DNA of 64,000 bases from Cryptomeria japonica (taxonomy: Eukaryota; Streptophyta; Pinopsida; Cupressales; Cupressaceae): the NCBI RefSeq assembly GCF_030272615.1, contig NC_081414.1, forward strand, positions 46,800,501 to 46,864,500, read 5' to 3'. Numbering within the stretch: position 1 is the first letter of the stretch; each line of letters opens with the position of its first letter. A program made the translations under genes and the position numbers. The notes under the pieces were generated by a model. That model had not been told where the DNA came from, made no database searches, and saw only the letters and a list, made by a program, of their open reading frames with translations. Positions 24,514 through 35,350 of the stretch are shown piece after piece.

Positions 24514-26223
24514 ATGCGAAAACAAAATACAGCGAACTTGGCTAGGTTTCCGGCGGGGGGTTGCAGGCAAGTCTTCGCCACGCGCCCGAGAAGCATCATG
24601 ATCTTCAGTCCGCCATGTAAGGGTCTTTCTGCAACAAATGAAAGGCGTTCAGTTTACAGAACAGGCGCATTTGGGAAATTCGATGAAATTAGGGCAGAAA
24701 AACCCGAAGTCTTGTCACTTCCCTCCGACGGAATTTGGCAAGTCGCTCGGCCAAAAGTTGCCAAGAAGAAGATGGGCGTAAATAGAAAGTTGTCTTCAAA
24801 CTTCAATAGGCATAAAACCACATCCTTGAACCAGCATCCGGCAACTGGGGCAAACATGGTGCCGCTCGGAAAAGTAAGAAATTTTGTGCCAAAACCCAGA
24901 TTAAGTCTGAGGCGGATTTGTAATATCCCGGATGAGTTAATGGAACCCCAATTCAAATTATATAGCGAATGTGGGGTTTTTGCTAAATGGGCTGGTATAG
25001 GAGAAGATGCAGGAAAACTTATCGAGTGGTGGACGGCCCAATACCCTGGACAGGTAAGTATCTCTATCTTGGAAAATAATTTTCTTTCAATCTTGTGTGA
25101 TAATCAAAACACAAAAAATAATATTCTCCATGGTAAGGTAAAACTGTACAAAGGATATGGATTTTTTAGATGTGAATGGGAACCGAATTTTGACCCACAA
25201 TCTCTGAATGTTAAAAAATTCCCTAGATGGATTAATTTGGGTCCTTTACCAGTTGAATATTTGGATTTTAAAATCTTAGAATATATCGGGGAACAGTTTG
25301 GATCTTTTCTGGGCTGTGAAGGGCTAGGAAATGAGGTTTCAAACAAGAATATTAAAATATTAGTTGAAACTGACATTAAAACCACGGTCTTAGAACCCAC
25401 CATGCTAGTATCAAGCAGAGGGGAATGGAGCATTCATCCCACCTTCTATGATGGGGTTATAAATGAAGCTGATATAAGACTGTTAACATGCCCAGTTCTG
25501 ATTAATAGTATCGAACATACGGAAAACCCTCTTCCAGAACAGTATAATAATATCACTTCAAAAGCGTCACCCACACATGATAATTGCCCTCCTGTGGTTA
25601 ACACAGAGGTAAAAAATAACAATAATTCCAGTAACATTAGTGATCTGGATAAAATTATAGATGAGGCAAATTCTATAAAAAATGATGCCTTAATGGAGAT
25701 GACAAAAAGAATCTCCGATTCGGTGGATTCATTAAAACTTCCATCTGAATCAAAGACAGTAGAAAATCTGGGACAAGATAATGAGGCAGAGCAAGATGAA
25801 ATGACCTCGAGAATGGCTACTGTTCTTGAGGAATTCGACAATAACGTTGTTGAAAATCTTTCCCCAGAAGAGGAAGCTGAGAAGAGGTTCCTAATTCAGG
25901 AACTCTTGTCTTCCATGGAAGAGGTAGAAAATAGTGAGAATAGGGTAGGAGATACTACACCTATTCCTGGCAATGAATTCATAGATGCTCAGCCCCAATT
26001 GGGAGAGGATAATGGAGATGGAGTGATAGTCTCCCAGCAAACCTTAGGGATAAAAAATATTTATGACGGGAAAAACCTTCCTGACTGCGCTAGAGAAGCG
26101 AAAAGTAGAGGCAGGAAATCTTTGAACGAACTAAGACTACAGGATGGAAATGCAAAAGACCAAGGCAAGTTAACTGCCTTCTTTGATGCTGGGAAGGGGA
26201 AGGGCCTTCCCACAGCCCCATGA
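24514..26223 (+). CDS. LINE ORF1 protein (DUF4283-like RNA-binding protein)
   Basis: An intact 569-residue frame. ATG at 24514 has G at -3; a later ATG at 24598 would remove 28 residues and cannot be excluded. Residues about 145-290 hold a DUF4283-like pattern: WW/ILENNFLSILC, GYGFFRCEWEPNFDP, FPRWINLGPLPVEYLD, ILEYIGEQFGSFLGCE. This domain is common in ORF1 proteins of plant LINEs, which coat the element RNA and accompany it to the target. The CCHC zinc knuckle that normally follows is missing: after residue 330 only a long acidic, Ser/Asn/Glu-rich tail is present with a few basic residues at the end. The stop codon overlaps the ORF2 start (ATGA at 26220-26223), which suggests coupled translation. 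Confidence 0.85.
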   Translation: MRKQNTANLARFPAGGCRQVFATRPRSIMIFSPPCKGLSATNERRSVYRTGAFGKFDEIRAEKPEVLSLPSDGIWQVARPKVAKKKMGVNRKLSSNFNRHKTTSLNQHPATGANMVPLGKVRNFVPKPRLSLRRICNIPDELMEPQFKLYSECGVFAKWAGIGEDAGKLIEWWTAQYPGQVSISILENNFLSILCDNQNTKNNILHGKVKLYKGYGFFRCEWEPNFDPQSLNVKKFPRWINLGPLPVEYLDFKILEYIGEQFGSFLGCEGLGNEVSNKNIKILVETDIKTTVLEPTMLVSSRGEWSIHPTFYDGVINEADIRLLTCPVLINSIEHTENPLPEQYNNITSKASPTHDNCPPVVNTEVKNNNNSSNISDLDKIIDEANSIKNDALMEMTKRISDSVDSLKLPSESKTVENLGQDNEAEQDEMTSRMATVLEEFDNNVVENLSPEEEAEKRFLIQELLSSMEEVENSENRVGDTTPIPGNEFIDAQPQLGEDNGDGVIVSQQTLGIKNIYDGKNLPDCAREAKSRGRKSLNELRLQDGNAKDQGKLTAFFDAGKGKGLPTAP

Positions 26224-29200
26224 AAATCTCTTCATGGAATGTTAGGGGCATGAATGCCCCTAACAAACAGCGTCTAATAAGACGCAACATTACAAAATGG
26301 AAACATGATATCGTTCTCTTACAAGAAACTAAATTAGCCCAGGTTGAAGCTGAGGCTTTTAAAAGGAAATTAGGTCTTCTTTGCTGTGAATTTGTGGAAG
26401 CCAGGGGTGCTTCTGGTGGTATTGGAATAATTTGGAATCCACAGAATATTAATTTCCTTCCCTTAGCAGGTAATAGAAACTGGCTATTAGGGAAGGTTAC
26501 TAGCAAGCATAGTAATCTCACATTCACCCTAATAAACATTTATGGCCCTATCCCGGATGTCGGAAAGTGAAGGGTATGGTTAGAAATCTCATTTATGATG
26601 GGGCTAGATATCTCATCCCCTGTTATTTTAGGAGGGGACTTCAATGCCATCCTGAATTTATCAGAAAAAAAGGGAGGCATTCGTAGGGAACTGCAGTCCT
26701 TAAAGGACTTTAGAGAGTGGGTTGCTCATAACAACCTGATAGATATAGAAACTAGTAATGGTGTGTATACCTGGTACAATAGACGATCAGGATTTACACA
26801 AATCGCTGAGAGATTAGACAGATTCCTTTTTAGGGGGAACTTGAGTGATTTAGCGGTCAATCTATCAGCTTCGCTTCTCCCATCTTCAGGATCTGACCAC
26901 TATCCTGTTATTCTTAATATTGAGGGAGAGGCTACACCGCGATGTTGCCCTTTTAAGTTTGAAAAAATGTGGATGCAAAATCCAGAGTTCTATGATCTCG
27001 TCTCCAAGTGGTGGTCTGAGGTAAGCTTCCAGGGATCAAAGATGTTTTGCCTGGTAAATAAGCTGAAACATCGCAAGAGTAAGTTATTGAAATGGAATAA
27101 TGAAGTTTTCGGAAACATTTTTGAAACCAAAATATCATTAGAAAAAGAAATTGCTGATCTCAATGAAAAAGTGTTTAGACTTGGAATGGATCAGGATAGC
27201 TTCCTCAAAGAAAAGGAGCTTCTCGGGAAATATGAGGATACGTTAACAAAAGAAGAAGTATTTTGGAAACAGAAGTCTAGGGAGAATTGGCTTCAAAATG
27301 GGGATAGGAACACTAAGTTATTCCACAATAGTACAAAAATTAGGAGGAACACGAATAGCATCCCCAAGATCATGAGCAATAATGGTACAATTCTGGAAGA
27401 TCAAAAGGATATAACTACTGAAGCGGTAAATCATTTCAGAACCCTGTTCAGTTCGGAATCGTCTCCTAAAGATGCCAATTTAACTTTGCTTAGGAATATT
27501 CCTAAGATTATAACTGAAAACCAAAACAAAGCGCTCAACAACAAATTCTCTGAATCAGAAGTTAAATTAGCATTGGGGCAGCTTAATCCTGATAAAGCTC
27601 CCGGCCCGGATGGCTTTCCTGCTTGCTTTTTTCAAAAATGCTGGCACATTATTGGCAAGGAGGTTGTGGAAGCATTGGAAGCAGTTAGAAACTCAGGGAG
27701 TATTTTAAGAGAGATCAACAACACTTTCATTACCTTGATTCCAAAGAAGGAGGAATCAAGTAATTTTGAAGACTTTCGACCTATCTCCTTATGCAACACT
27801 ATTTACAAACTTTTTACTAAAATTTTAGTGAATAGACTGAAAGGCATCCTTCCGTGCATAATTTCTGAGGAACAGACAGGTTTCGTACCAGGTAGATCTA
27901 TCTTTGATGGCATCATTATTGCTCAAGAAGTCATGCACTCGTTACAACAGAATCGATCAGCGGCTATGATGATCAAACTAGACATTAAGAAGGCTTACGA
28001 TAGAGTCGATTGGAGATTTCTGTGCAAATGCTTAGAATCCTTTGGTTTTTCGAAACAATGGATCAATTTAATCTTCGAATGCATCTCATCTCCTAGGGTA
28101 TCGCTTCTTATAAATGGATCCCCTGCTGGCTTCTTCCAGATATCTAGAGGGATAAGACAAGGAGATCCTTTATCCCCTTTCTTATTTATCATAATGGCAG
28201 AGGGCCTTGGGAGAATCATATCTAGTGCTCGGATAAATCAAATTATCAAAGGCATTAAAATTACTAATGGAATGGAGGCCATAACCCACCAGCAGTTTGC
28301 TGACGACACAATGCTGATGGGATGTGCGAATAGGTCTGAAGCCATGGCTTTCAAAAGGATTCTTGACATTTACGCATTAGCTTCTGGTCAGGAAGTGAAC
28401 AAGAATAAATCGGAAATCTTCTTCTTTAACACCTCGCAGAACGTAGAGACAGATATTTGTAATATATTAGGGTTCGATAAAGGAAAACTTCCTTGTAAAT
28501 ATCTTGGGATTCCAATGGATAAGGGAAATAATATTAAAGCATTATGGAAAGGAATCCTTGAAAAGATGGATCTTAGGTTGGTATCTTGGAAAAACAAATG
28601 TCTATCTTCGGCTGGGAGGATTACATTACTAAAAGCTGTTATGGCGGCTATACCGATATTCCAAATGTCATGTCAGCAACTACCCAAAGGTGCTCATTTA
28701 GAATTGGTTAGAAAGATGAGGAAGTTCTTTTGGAATATGAACTCAGACAAAAAGAAATTTGCGTTAATCTCGTGGGATAAAATTTGCCAACCAATTGATA
28801 GAGGGGGAGCTGGCATCAAAGATTTGAGGATTCAAAACATGGCTCTGGGGGTGAAGTTAGTCTGGAAAATGTTCTCGGAACCAGATCTTAAATGGGTAAG
28901 GATCCTCAAAGCTAAATACCTCACTAATTCCAATCCTGATAGTATACTAAGGACGGAAATATTGCCAAAGGGATCCAAAGTTTGGAATTTTATGATAGAA
29001 TGTAGAGAGGTGATCAGAGATTATCTTACTTGGGACATTGCGGAAGGATCTGAGGCATTGTTCTGGGAAGACTCGTGGGGGGGTTATCCAGCCCTAGACA
29101 AGTCAGGAATAAGCGATGAAGGTATAGAACTTTGCCAATCGATCAGGGGCAGGTTTGTTAAGGATTATATCAAGCCTATTTCCGATGACCCCACATTGGG

Positions 29201-30434
29201 CTGGGAGTGGAAACCCCTTGATGAGTTGAACTTAACAAATGCTGACAAGGAAATCCTCTGGAATAATTTGAGGCATAGGCATTTTTCACTACATAGTGGG
29301 AAAGACAGGATCATTTGGGCAGGTAGTTCTTCGGGCATTTATAAAGTCAAAGAAGGTTACTCACTTTTGAATTGTAGAAGAGCTGCAACCGATCCTATTA
29401 TTCCGATTAGCCTTTGCTGGAATAACGTGGGTCTCCCCAAAGCTGGTATCTTCTCATGGGCCGCTTCCCAAAAGAGGATTCTTACATCAGATTGGTTCTT
29501 AAAATTTGGTTTCATGGGTCCATCGAGATGCCCTCTTTGCGAATCCGATGAAGAAAATGTGGATCACTTGCTTCTAAATTGTAGTTTCAGTCAGATATGT
29601 TGGGATTGGCTTTGTTCAAGCCTCGGATGGCCGACTCCGAGGCCTAGGGACATTTCAGAATGGCTGATTAGTTGGCAACCTCCCCATTCAAAGGATATTT
29701 ATCACTTAGTGTGGCAAATAGCACCGACAATTCTCATTTGGGAAATTTGGAAGGAGAGAAACAGGAGGATCTTTAAAGAATCAAGATTGAGGGTAGAATC
29801 CCTTCTAAATAAGATCGAGGCAACAATTGTGGAGAAAATCAATAATAGACTTAGACATGTACAGGAAAAGTCTATTAATTTAACCAGATGGGATGAGGTT
29901 CTTCGTGCCAAGTGGAGGGGTCTGATAATCCCCCCGTTTATTGGGAGAGGAGGTAAGCAAGCTGAGATAGATAGAAAGCTAACAAAATGGGTTCCCCCCC
30001 GAAAGGGCTGGGCCAAGCTAAACTTCGATGGTGCCTCTCGTGGGAATCCTGGTTTAGCTGGTATAGGGTGCGCTATTCATCAAGATAACGGTGTTCTGAT
30101 TGCTAGCTTAAATAAGCCTATTGGCTTGGCTTCGAATAACGTGGCTGAGTTTTCTGCTCTACGGGAGGGATTGATTTTAGCCAAGTCACTCCAGATTAAA
30201 TATTTAGAAATAGAGGGGGATTCGTCGTTAACCATAAATGCAGTCAGGACCAGGGATATATCAAACTGGAAATTGAAGGCGGAATTAAAAAGCATTCTGG
30301 ATTTGATCAAATACTTTGAGGAAACTTCGGTTAATCATATTAATAGGGAAGGCAATTCTGCAGCTGACAAGTTAGCCAATTTAGGGGCAGACGGTAATTC
30401 GTATGTTTTTAGGAAGGACAGTCTCACGGATTAA
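26220..30434 (+). pseudogene. LINE ORF2: endonuclease, reverse transcriptase, zinc-binding region, RNase H; one stop codon
   Basis: One frame of 1404 codons broken only by TGA at 26568-26570 (codon 117). APE-type endonuclease: SSWNVRGMN (residues 4-12), LLQETK (about 36-41), IYGP, GGDFNAI (138-144) and GSDHYPV (about 224-230). Reverse transcriptase: DFRPISLCNTIYKL, QTGFVPGRSI, KLDIKKAYDRVDW, GIRQGDPLSPFLF and the catalytic FADD near residue 694. Zinc-binding zf-RVT: CPLCESDEENVDHLLLNC from about residue 1104. RNase H: NFDGASRGNPG (about 1268), NNVAEFSAL, IEGDSS and AADKLA, with the usual acidic residues. It would nick DNA, copy the element RNA there and degrade the RNA strand. The stop separates the endonuclease N-terminus from the rest, so this copy should be inactive unless read through. 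Confidence 0.92.
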
Positions 30435-30555
30435 GTTTTGGCCGTGCCCCCCCTTCAAATCACTCCTCTCCTAGTCCTCTCCATTATTCACATTTAGATG
30501 CTCTAGGTGGGAGGCCACAACCACCTTTTATCAGTATATTGGCATTCTAAGGTTC

Positions 30556-30925
30556 GGATATATATATATATATATAGATACATATATATATATATGTACT
30601 CACATATATAGATATGTATATATTTATAGTCAATCTCATATTCATCGGATTGATTTATGTTACATGATGCATTCACATATATAAATATATGCATATATAT
30701 ATATATTCATATATATAGATATGTGTATATATATACAATCATATATATATACATATATCCATATTCTCATATATATATGTATATGTGCGGGTAAGCATGG
30801 GAATAAATAGAATATTACACATTTGCATACACACATATATACATATATAATTACAGAATTTATATATTTATGAGTACATATATATACATAAATATATATA
30901 TTTATATATATACATATTTGAACCT
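30556..30925. repeat. TA/CATATA-rich microsatellite region
   Basis: Many short runs of ATATAT interspersed with CATATATATG-type words within the LINE 3' region. Confidence 0.8.
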
Positions 30926-31160
30926 TCACATATGATTCTTGTATCTAACTGTTCCCTTGACTACCAAGAATGTGAGTGAGTGCAAGGGGTGTTTTAGTAG
31001 TGTAGGAGGGTGTTTGGTAGTAGTCTGGTCTCTCTATATCGGCTCGTGCAGGTCATCCCTCCTATGAATGATATATGAATCATGTGGATTCTGGGCTGCG
31101 AAGGTACAGTCTCTATTAAGGTGTATATCATTTCTTTCATTGGCATTCAAGGTTTGATAG

Positions 31161-32005
31161 GTCTTGTGTCTTTGAGCTTTGGTTTATGATTTGTAGATAT
31201 TCGGCTTTTATGATTATGCATTTCGGTTATTGTTGATAATAATCCTAATTTTGGATTCATGCCTTGTGGTCAAACTGGGACAGTAATTTTTGGTTTCATT
31301 GTCATGTTTGCTGGACATTAGAGGATCTTCAAGAACAGCTTAACATTCGATCTGTCTCGTTTTGAGATACCCTGTATAAATCATGTAGGGTCCATTTGGT
31401 TTCTTTCAATCGATAGATGTATGGGTAACAGGTCTTCTGCTGGAGTTATGTGGTGGGTGGTAGTAGTTAACTCTGAATTTTCATGGTCTCAGCTAATTTG
31501 TAAGCTCTATTGATGTAAACTTCAGGATTGACCCTCTGCCCTTATGTTGTTTCACTCCTTTCTTATGGCAATGGCGAACTGGGTCTGCCTGTCTTTGTGT
31601 CTTTGAGCTTTGGTTTATGATTTTTTGAGATTCGGTTTTTTAAGATTATGCATATCGGTTATAGTTGATAATTATCCTATTTTTGGATTCATGCCTTGTG
31701 GTTAAACTGGGACAGTAATTTCTGATCTCTGTGTCATGGATTGCTGGAAAGTAGGGGATCCTTAAGAACAGCCTAACATTCGATTGGTCTCAGTTTGAGA
31801 CACCCTGTATATATAATGTTGGGTCCATTCGGTTCCTTTCTATCGATAGATGAACGGTCAGCAGGTCTTTTGTTGAAGTTATGTGGTGGGGGGTAGTAGT
31901 TAACTCTGAATTTTCATGGTTTCAGTTAATTAGTAAGCTCTATTGAAGTAATCATCTGAACAGACCCTCTGCCCTTATGTTGTTTCACTCCTTTCTCATG
32001 GCATT
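31161..32005 (+). repeat. Tandem duplication (two units of ~431 bp) in the LINE 3' region
   Basis: Unit 1 runs from about 31161 to 31570 and unit 2 from 31592 to 32005. Shared landmarks: TGTGTCTTTGAGCTTTGG at 31165 and 31596, GGATTCATGCCTTGTGG, TTTGAGA(T/C)ACCCTGTATA, GTAGTTAACTCTGAATTTTC and CCCTCTGCCCTTATGTTG. By eye the units are roughly 85-90 percent identical, so the duplication is older than this insertion. Confidence 0.85.
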
Positions 32006-32710
32006 TTGATTTCTGGGTTCATCTGTATATTCTAATGAGTCTAGCAGATTCATTGATAGTTTTTTTGCATTTTGGCATTTAAATACACATACAGATACAT
32101 ATGAAAATGCTTATGTTTGGGAGAATCTGATATCTGCAGAGTTAAAAGTAATTATGAATCTGAAAGAAATTGATCCTTTCCATTAGTAGGTAGAATTGTA
32201 GCCTGGATAATCTCTTAAATTGAAACCCAAAAGGTTAAGGTGGTTTCAAGCTAAGGGATATCCAGGCTATAATCCTCTTACTTAACAGAAAGAGGTAACT
32301 ATTCATTATATGGTTACTGCAATTTATTATGATTACTATGCTTCTAACAGTCTGGCAAAGTATGTTGCTATAAGGTCTTGCAGATTTGGGAAACAGGTCA
32401 GAAGTCATTACTCGATGCTTTTGTGGATTTATCAATGAGTGGATGATGGATTCAACCGGAAAGTGCTGAAAGATTTAATGTACAGAAAGAATCTAAAATG
32501 TCTTATTATGTCAGCCTCCTACCTCTGATGAGGATTTGTAAAATTGTACAGTTGGTTATATTATCTGATCCCAGAAGGGATCTGGGCTAGACCGGAGGTT
32601 TTCTTATCTCCATTCTTTCCTACCGGTGCCCACACTGAATGGAGATGTAAAATTTTTATAAAATAATAATAAAATTTTGGCTTCGGCCTTTTATCGATCA
32701 AAAAAAAAAA

Positions 32711-32728
32711 AAGGTATGTACCTAGAAT
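32711..32728. repeat. Right copy of the LINE target-site duplication
   Basis: Same 18 bases as 24454-24471, following the poly(A) tail. Confidence 0.9.
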
Positions 32729-33530
32729 GAGGGAAAAAATGGTATGGAGGGTTGGCTGGCAAGTTGAAAATAGGCACCCGTGCTTCCTGAAATCACTTAC
32801 CCATTTTTTGAATAGTGAAAATGAGGAAAAAATGCCTAAAAAAAAGTAAATACTGTAGATACCTAAAATTGTCTTGTCTGATTGAATAAATATCTTTATT
32901 TATTTAATTATTTAAGCCTAATTCTTCTATTAATTAAATAAATCTTTATTTATTCAATTAATTCATTTATCCTCTTCTAGCCTTATTTCTTATTTAAATA
33001 AATACCTTTATTTATTTAAATTGTCCTTTCCTAAATTAAATGAATACTTTTATTTATTTAATTGATCCCACTTCCTCTATTAATTAAATAAATCTTTATT
33101 TATTTAATTAATTCATTATCTTTTTCTACCCATGACACATGTCATTCATCTCTTAATTCCTACATTACCTACCCTCTCATTATTTTCTTATTTTTTCTAC
33201 CTACCCTCTAATCTTAGCCGACCATTTATCTTTTACACCTCTCAATCTTATCCCTCCATTTCTTATAGTGTCTTCTATATAAGGAGATGCTTCCTTCATC
33301 ATCAACCCTAATGAGCTAATTAATCATATATATCAAGCAAGATCAATTGAGATAGGAAGAATGGAGATCCAAACCCTATTAGACATGTGATGGTATAATA
33401 TTTGTGATTTCATTTGATTTGCATTGTCTTAGGTAATATTCATATGTTATTGTGGATCTTTGTTAGGCTAGGGTTTTGTGGTTGAATTCATTTTGTCTTT
33501 CAATATTGTTGTTTCCATTTTTACCATAAA
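32729..33530. promoter_or_regulatory. AT-rich LTR-like segment with TATA box
   Basis: 32880-33120 is built from repeated inverted-looking phrases such as TTAATTAAATAAATC and TTTATTTATTTAATTAATTC. A clear plus-strand TATATAAGG box follows at about 33277, then a leader-like stretch to 33400. This is how many plant LTRs look, and 35480-35950 has a similar build (AT blocks, then CATATAAATAAAACC near 35873). No matching ends or PBS could be fixed, so the LTR reading is tentative. Confidence 0.35.
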
Positions 33531-33547
33531 CAAATACATTTACAAAA

Positions 33548-33710
33548 TAGGCACCTGTTTTTTATAAATTGAGCACCCGATTTGTAAAAATCACGTGCCC
33601 ATTTTTCTTCAGAGGCCCGAAACAAGACGGGCGCACATTTCTGAAAATGTGCGCCTGTTTTATTCATGGCTCGAGCCCCCAAAGTGAAACGGGTGCTTGT
33701 TTCTAGTGGG
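33548..33710. repeat. Cluster of GGCACCC-type words with a perfect hairpin
   Basis: AGGCACCTGTTTT, GAGCACCCGATTT, CGTGCCCATTTTT, GGGCGCACATTTC, TGTGCGCCTGTTT and ACGGGTGCTTGTTTC follow each other. GCGCACATTT (33631-33640) and AAATGTGCGC (33645-33654) form a perfect 10-bp stem with a 4-base loop. The same word style occurs at 4716-4820 and 32770-32785. Confidence 0.6.
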
Positions 33711-33829
33711 TAATTTTCCCAACCTACGGACTTCTGCGGGATTGGGACCCAACATTCAACTCTTACCCATCTACAACCCCATCACTAATTGTATTCTCGT
33801 TCTTTCTCCAAAAGTGGGGTTTTTCCTTA

Positions 33830-35350
33830 TTACTTGAATTATGTTCATCCTTGTTATCTTTGTAGATTATGATGGTACCTTTCTCAAGGAGAATCTTTTC
33901 AATAGATAGACCCTTTTCAATGACCTCCTAAATTTTGGTTAAACATAATTTATGAAGAGCTCAAATCTAATCTCATGATTTATGTTTTGTGTGAAAATTT
34001 CAACCATTTATTTTTGTAGAACATGGCAAGGGCAATGACTAGCCAAACTTATCCATCTTTGTAAGAAGGATGAAAAAGATTCTCTGTTATGTTGTTTGGT
34101 GTTACATAAAGTTTTCATGGAGACCTCATACTCAAAATTATAGGAGAAGTGTGTAATGAATTTCTCAGCCAACTCACCCCAAGACCAAATCCCAAGAGGT
34201 AATCATGAAAGCCACTTTATAGCTTGTCCACTTAGGCCACATGAAAAAAAGGCACAATACATATAAGAATCTTTGAGCCACATCTATACAAGAGGTGAAT
34301 AAATCTCTAATATGCTCCTTAGGATTACCTTTTTCCCCTATACTTGTCAAATTTAGGCATGTCAAAATTAAGGGGAAAAGGTCGAATGGGTATAGACTTA
34401 TCAAAAGGATAAGGATAAATGTCCTAAAGTGTATGACTCTTGATAGGGGTCCTTGTTTGCATGCTAGCCAATTATAATTATCGCACTTGTTATTACAAAT
34501 CTTCATGAGGTTGTGTCATATCTACTTGAGCCATCCCTATGCCCAAGCCACTAGGTGGAGGAGGAAGAGGAATATAGCGATTGTAATGACCCTCGAGAGG
34601 GATAATATAAGGAAATGGCTTAAATCACACACACTAAGCTTATATTTCTAGGCTTAAAAGTGTTAAATACTCAGAGTTGAGTGATATTTTCTGGGCTTAA
34701 TATATTGCTTAATGTATGTTGTCACACTATGAATACACTTCTAGGCTTAAAAGTGTTAAACACTTAGAGTTGACTATAATCCTCTAGGCCTAATTTGTTG
34801 CTCAATGTGTGTGGTTTAAGGTTGTCCGAATATAAGCATGATGTTGGCCACCGGGTGGAGGAACATAGTTATTGTATTGATCCTTAGGTAGAGGTGGAGG
34901 AGGAATGTAATTATTGTTATGACCACCTGGAGGAGGGACATAAGTATGATATTATTGGTACTATTGGTAATGTTGGTTGGTATTATGATCAATAGTATGG
35001 ATCATATTGGAAGCATGATTTTGGTTTTCATCATTACATGGGCCATGTTGTTGATTGGTAGAAGCATGACCATGATTTGGACCATGAGGTTGACTATTGG
35101 TATGTGAATTATTGTTATTTTGATAACGTATGCAAAGAGTATTAACATGAGGTCTACTTTGGTCTTGTTGGGTATGCAGGTCATCTTGAAAGGGAATAGA
35201 CAACTTCTGGAAAAAGAACAAAGGTGACTCAGGTATGGCCTAGATATCTCCAAATCCATGTCTACTAGTACCGACATCATTTTGGTTAACCTACTTAAGT
35301 TTAGACATATCAAAATCGGGAGTTCAATTTGACCACTTTGAGCAGCCATA
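33830..35350 (-). pseudogene. Ty3/Gypsy gag remnant
   Basis: On the minus strand, 35350-34840 encodes a start (MAAQSG) and an Asn/Gln/His/Pro-rich N-terminal region in shifting frames. After a small inserted element (34619-34820), the core of a retrotransposon gag domain is readable over 34400-33930: GKGNPKEHIRDLFTSC, then WDLVLGELAEKFITHFSYNF (with one frameshift), and TLCNTKQ, SFLQRWISLASHCP. This order of blocks is characteristic of the capsid part of Gypsy gag, which packages the element RNA. Many stops; no protease or later domains found on the left. Confidence 0.7.
34619..34820. mobile_element. Small (202 bp) inverted-repeat element, MITE-like, with internal duplication
   Basis: The 21-base ends (34619-34639 and 34800-34820), CTTAAATCACACACAC inward, match each other in inverted orientation at 18 of 21 positions. 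The inside is a diverged dimer: TTCTAGGCTTAAAAGTGTTA is present at 34648 and 34740. It interrupts the Gypsy gag remnant. No target duplication was found. Confidence 0.55.

Larger units (their letters stand above)
30435..32698 (+). other. 3' untranslated region of the LINE
   Basis: No coding frame. It contains a TA-rich microsatellite stretch (30556-30925), then a large tandem duplication (31161-32005), and ends about 110 bases after GATCCCAGAAGGGATC (a GATCCC...GGGATC inverted repeat at 32567-32582) in a poly(A) tail. At 2.26 kb it is unusually long for a plant LINE. Confidence 0.8.
24472..32710 (+). mobile_element. Near-intact L1-type LINE, about 8.2 kb, with perfect 18-bp target duplication
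   Basis: AAGGTATGTACCTAGAAT occurs at 24454-24471 and again at 32711-32728, directly after a poly(A) tract starting at 32700. Between them lie ORF1, ORF2 and a 2.3 kb 3' region. The perfect duplication and the single stop in ORF2 point to recent insertion. The 5' untranslated leader before the first ATG is only 42 bases, short for a LINE, so either a small 5' truncation occurred or ORF1 truly begins close to the end. Plant L1-type LINEs with zf-RVT and a C-terminal RNase H have this domain order. Confidence 0.9.

Noticed and set aside
30503-30929. Tyr/Ile-rich open frames on the minus strand
   Set aside because: Translations of TA-rich microsatellites in the LINE 3' region.
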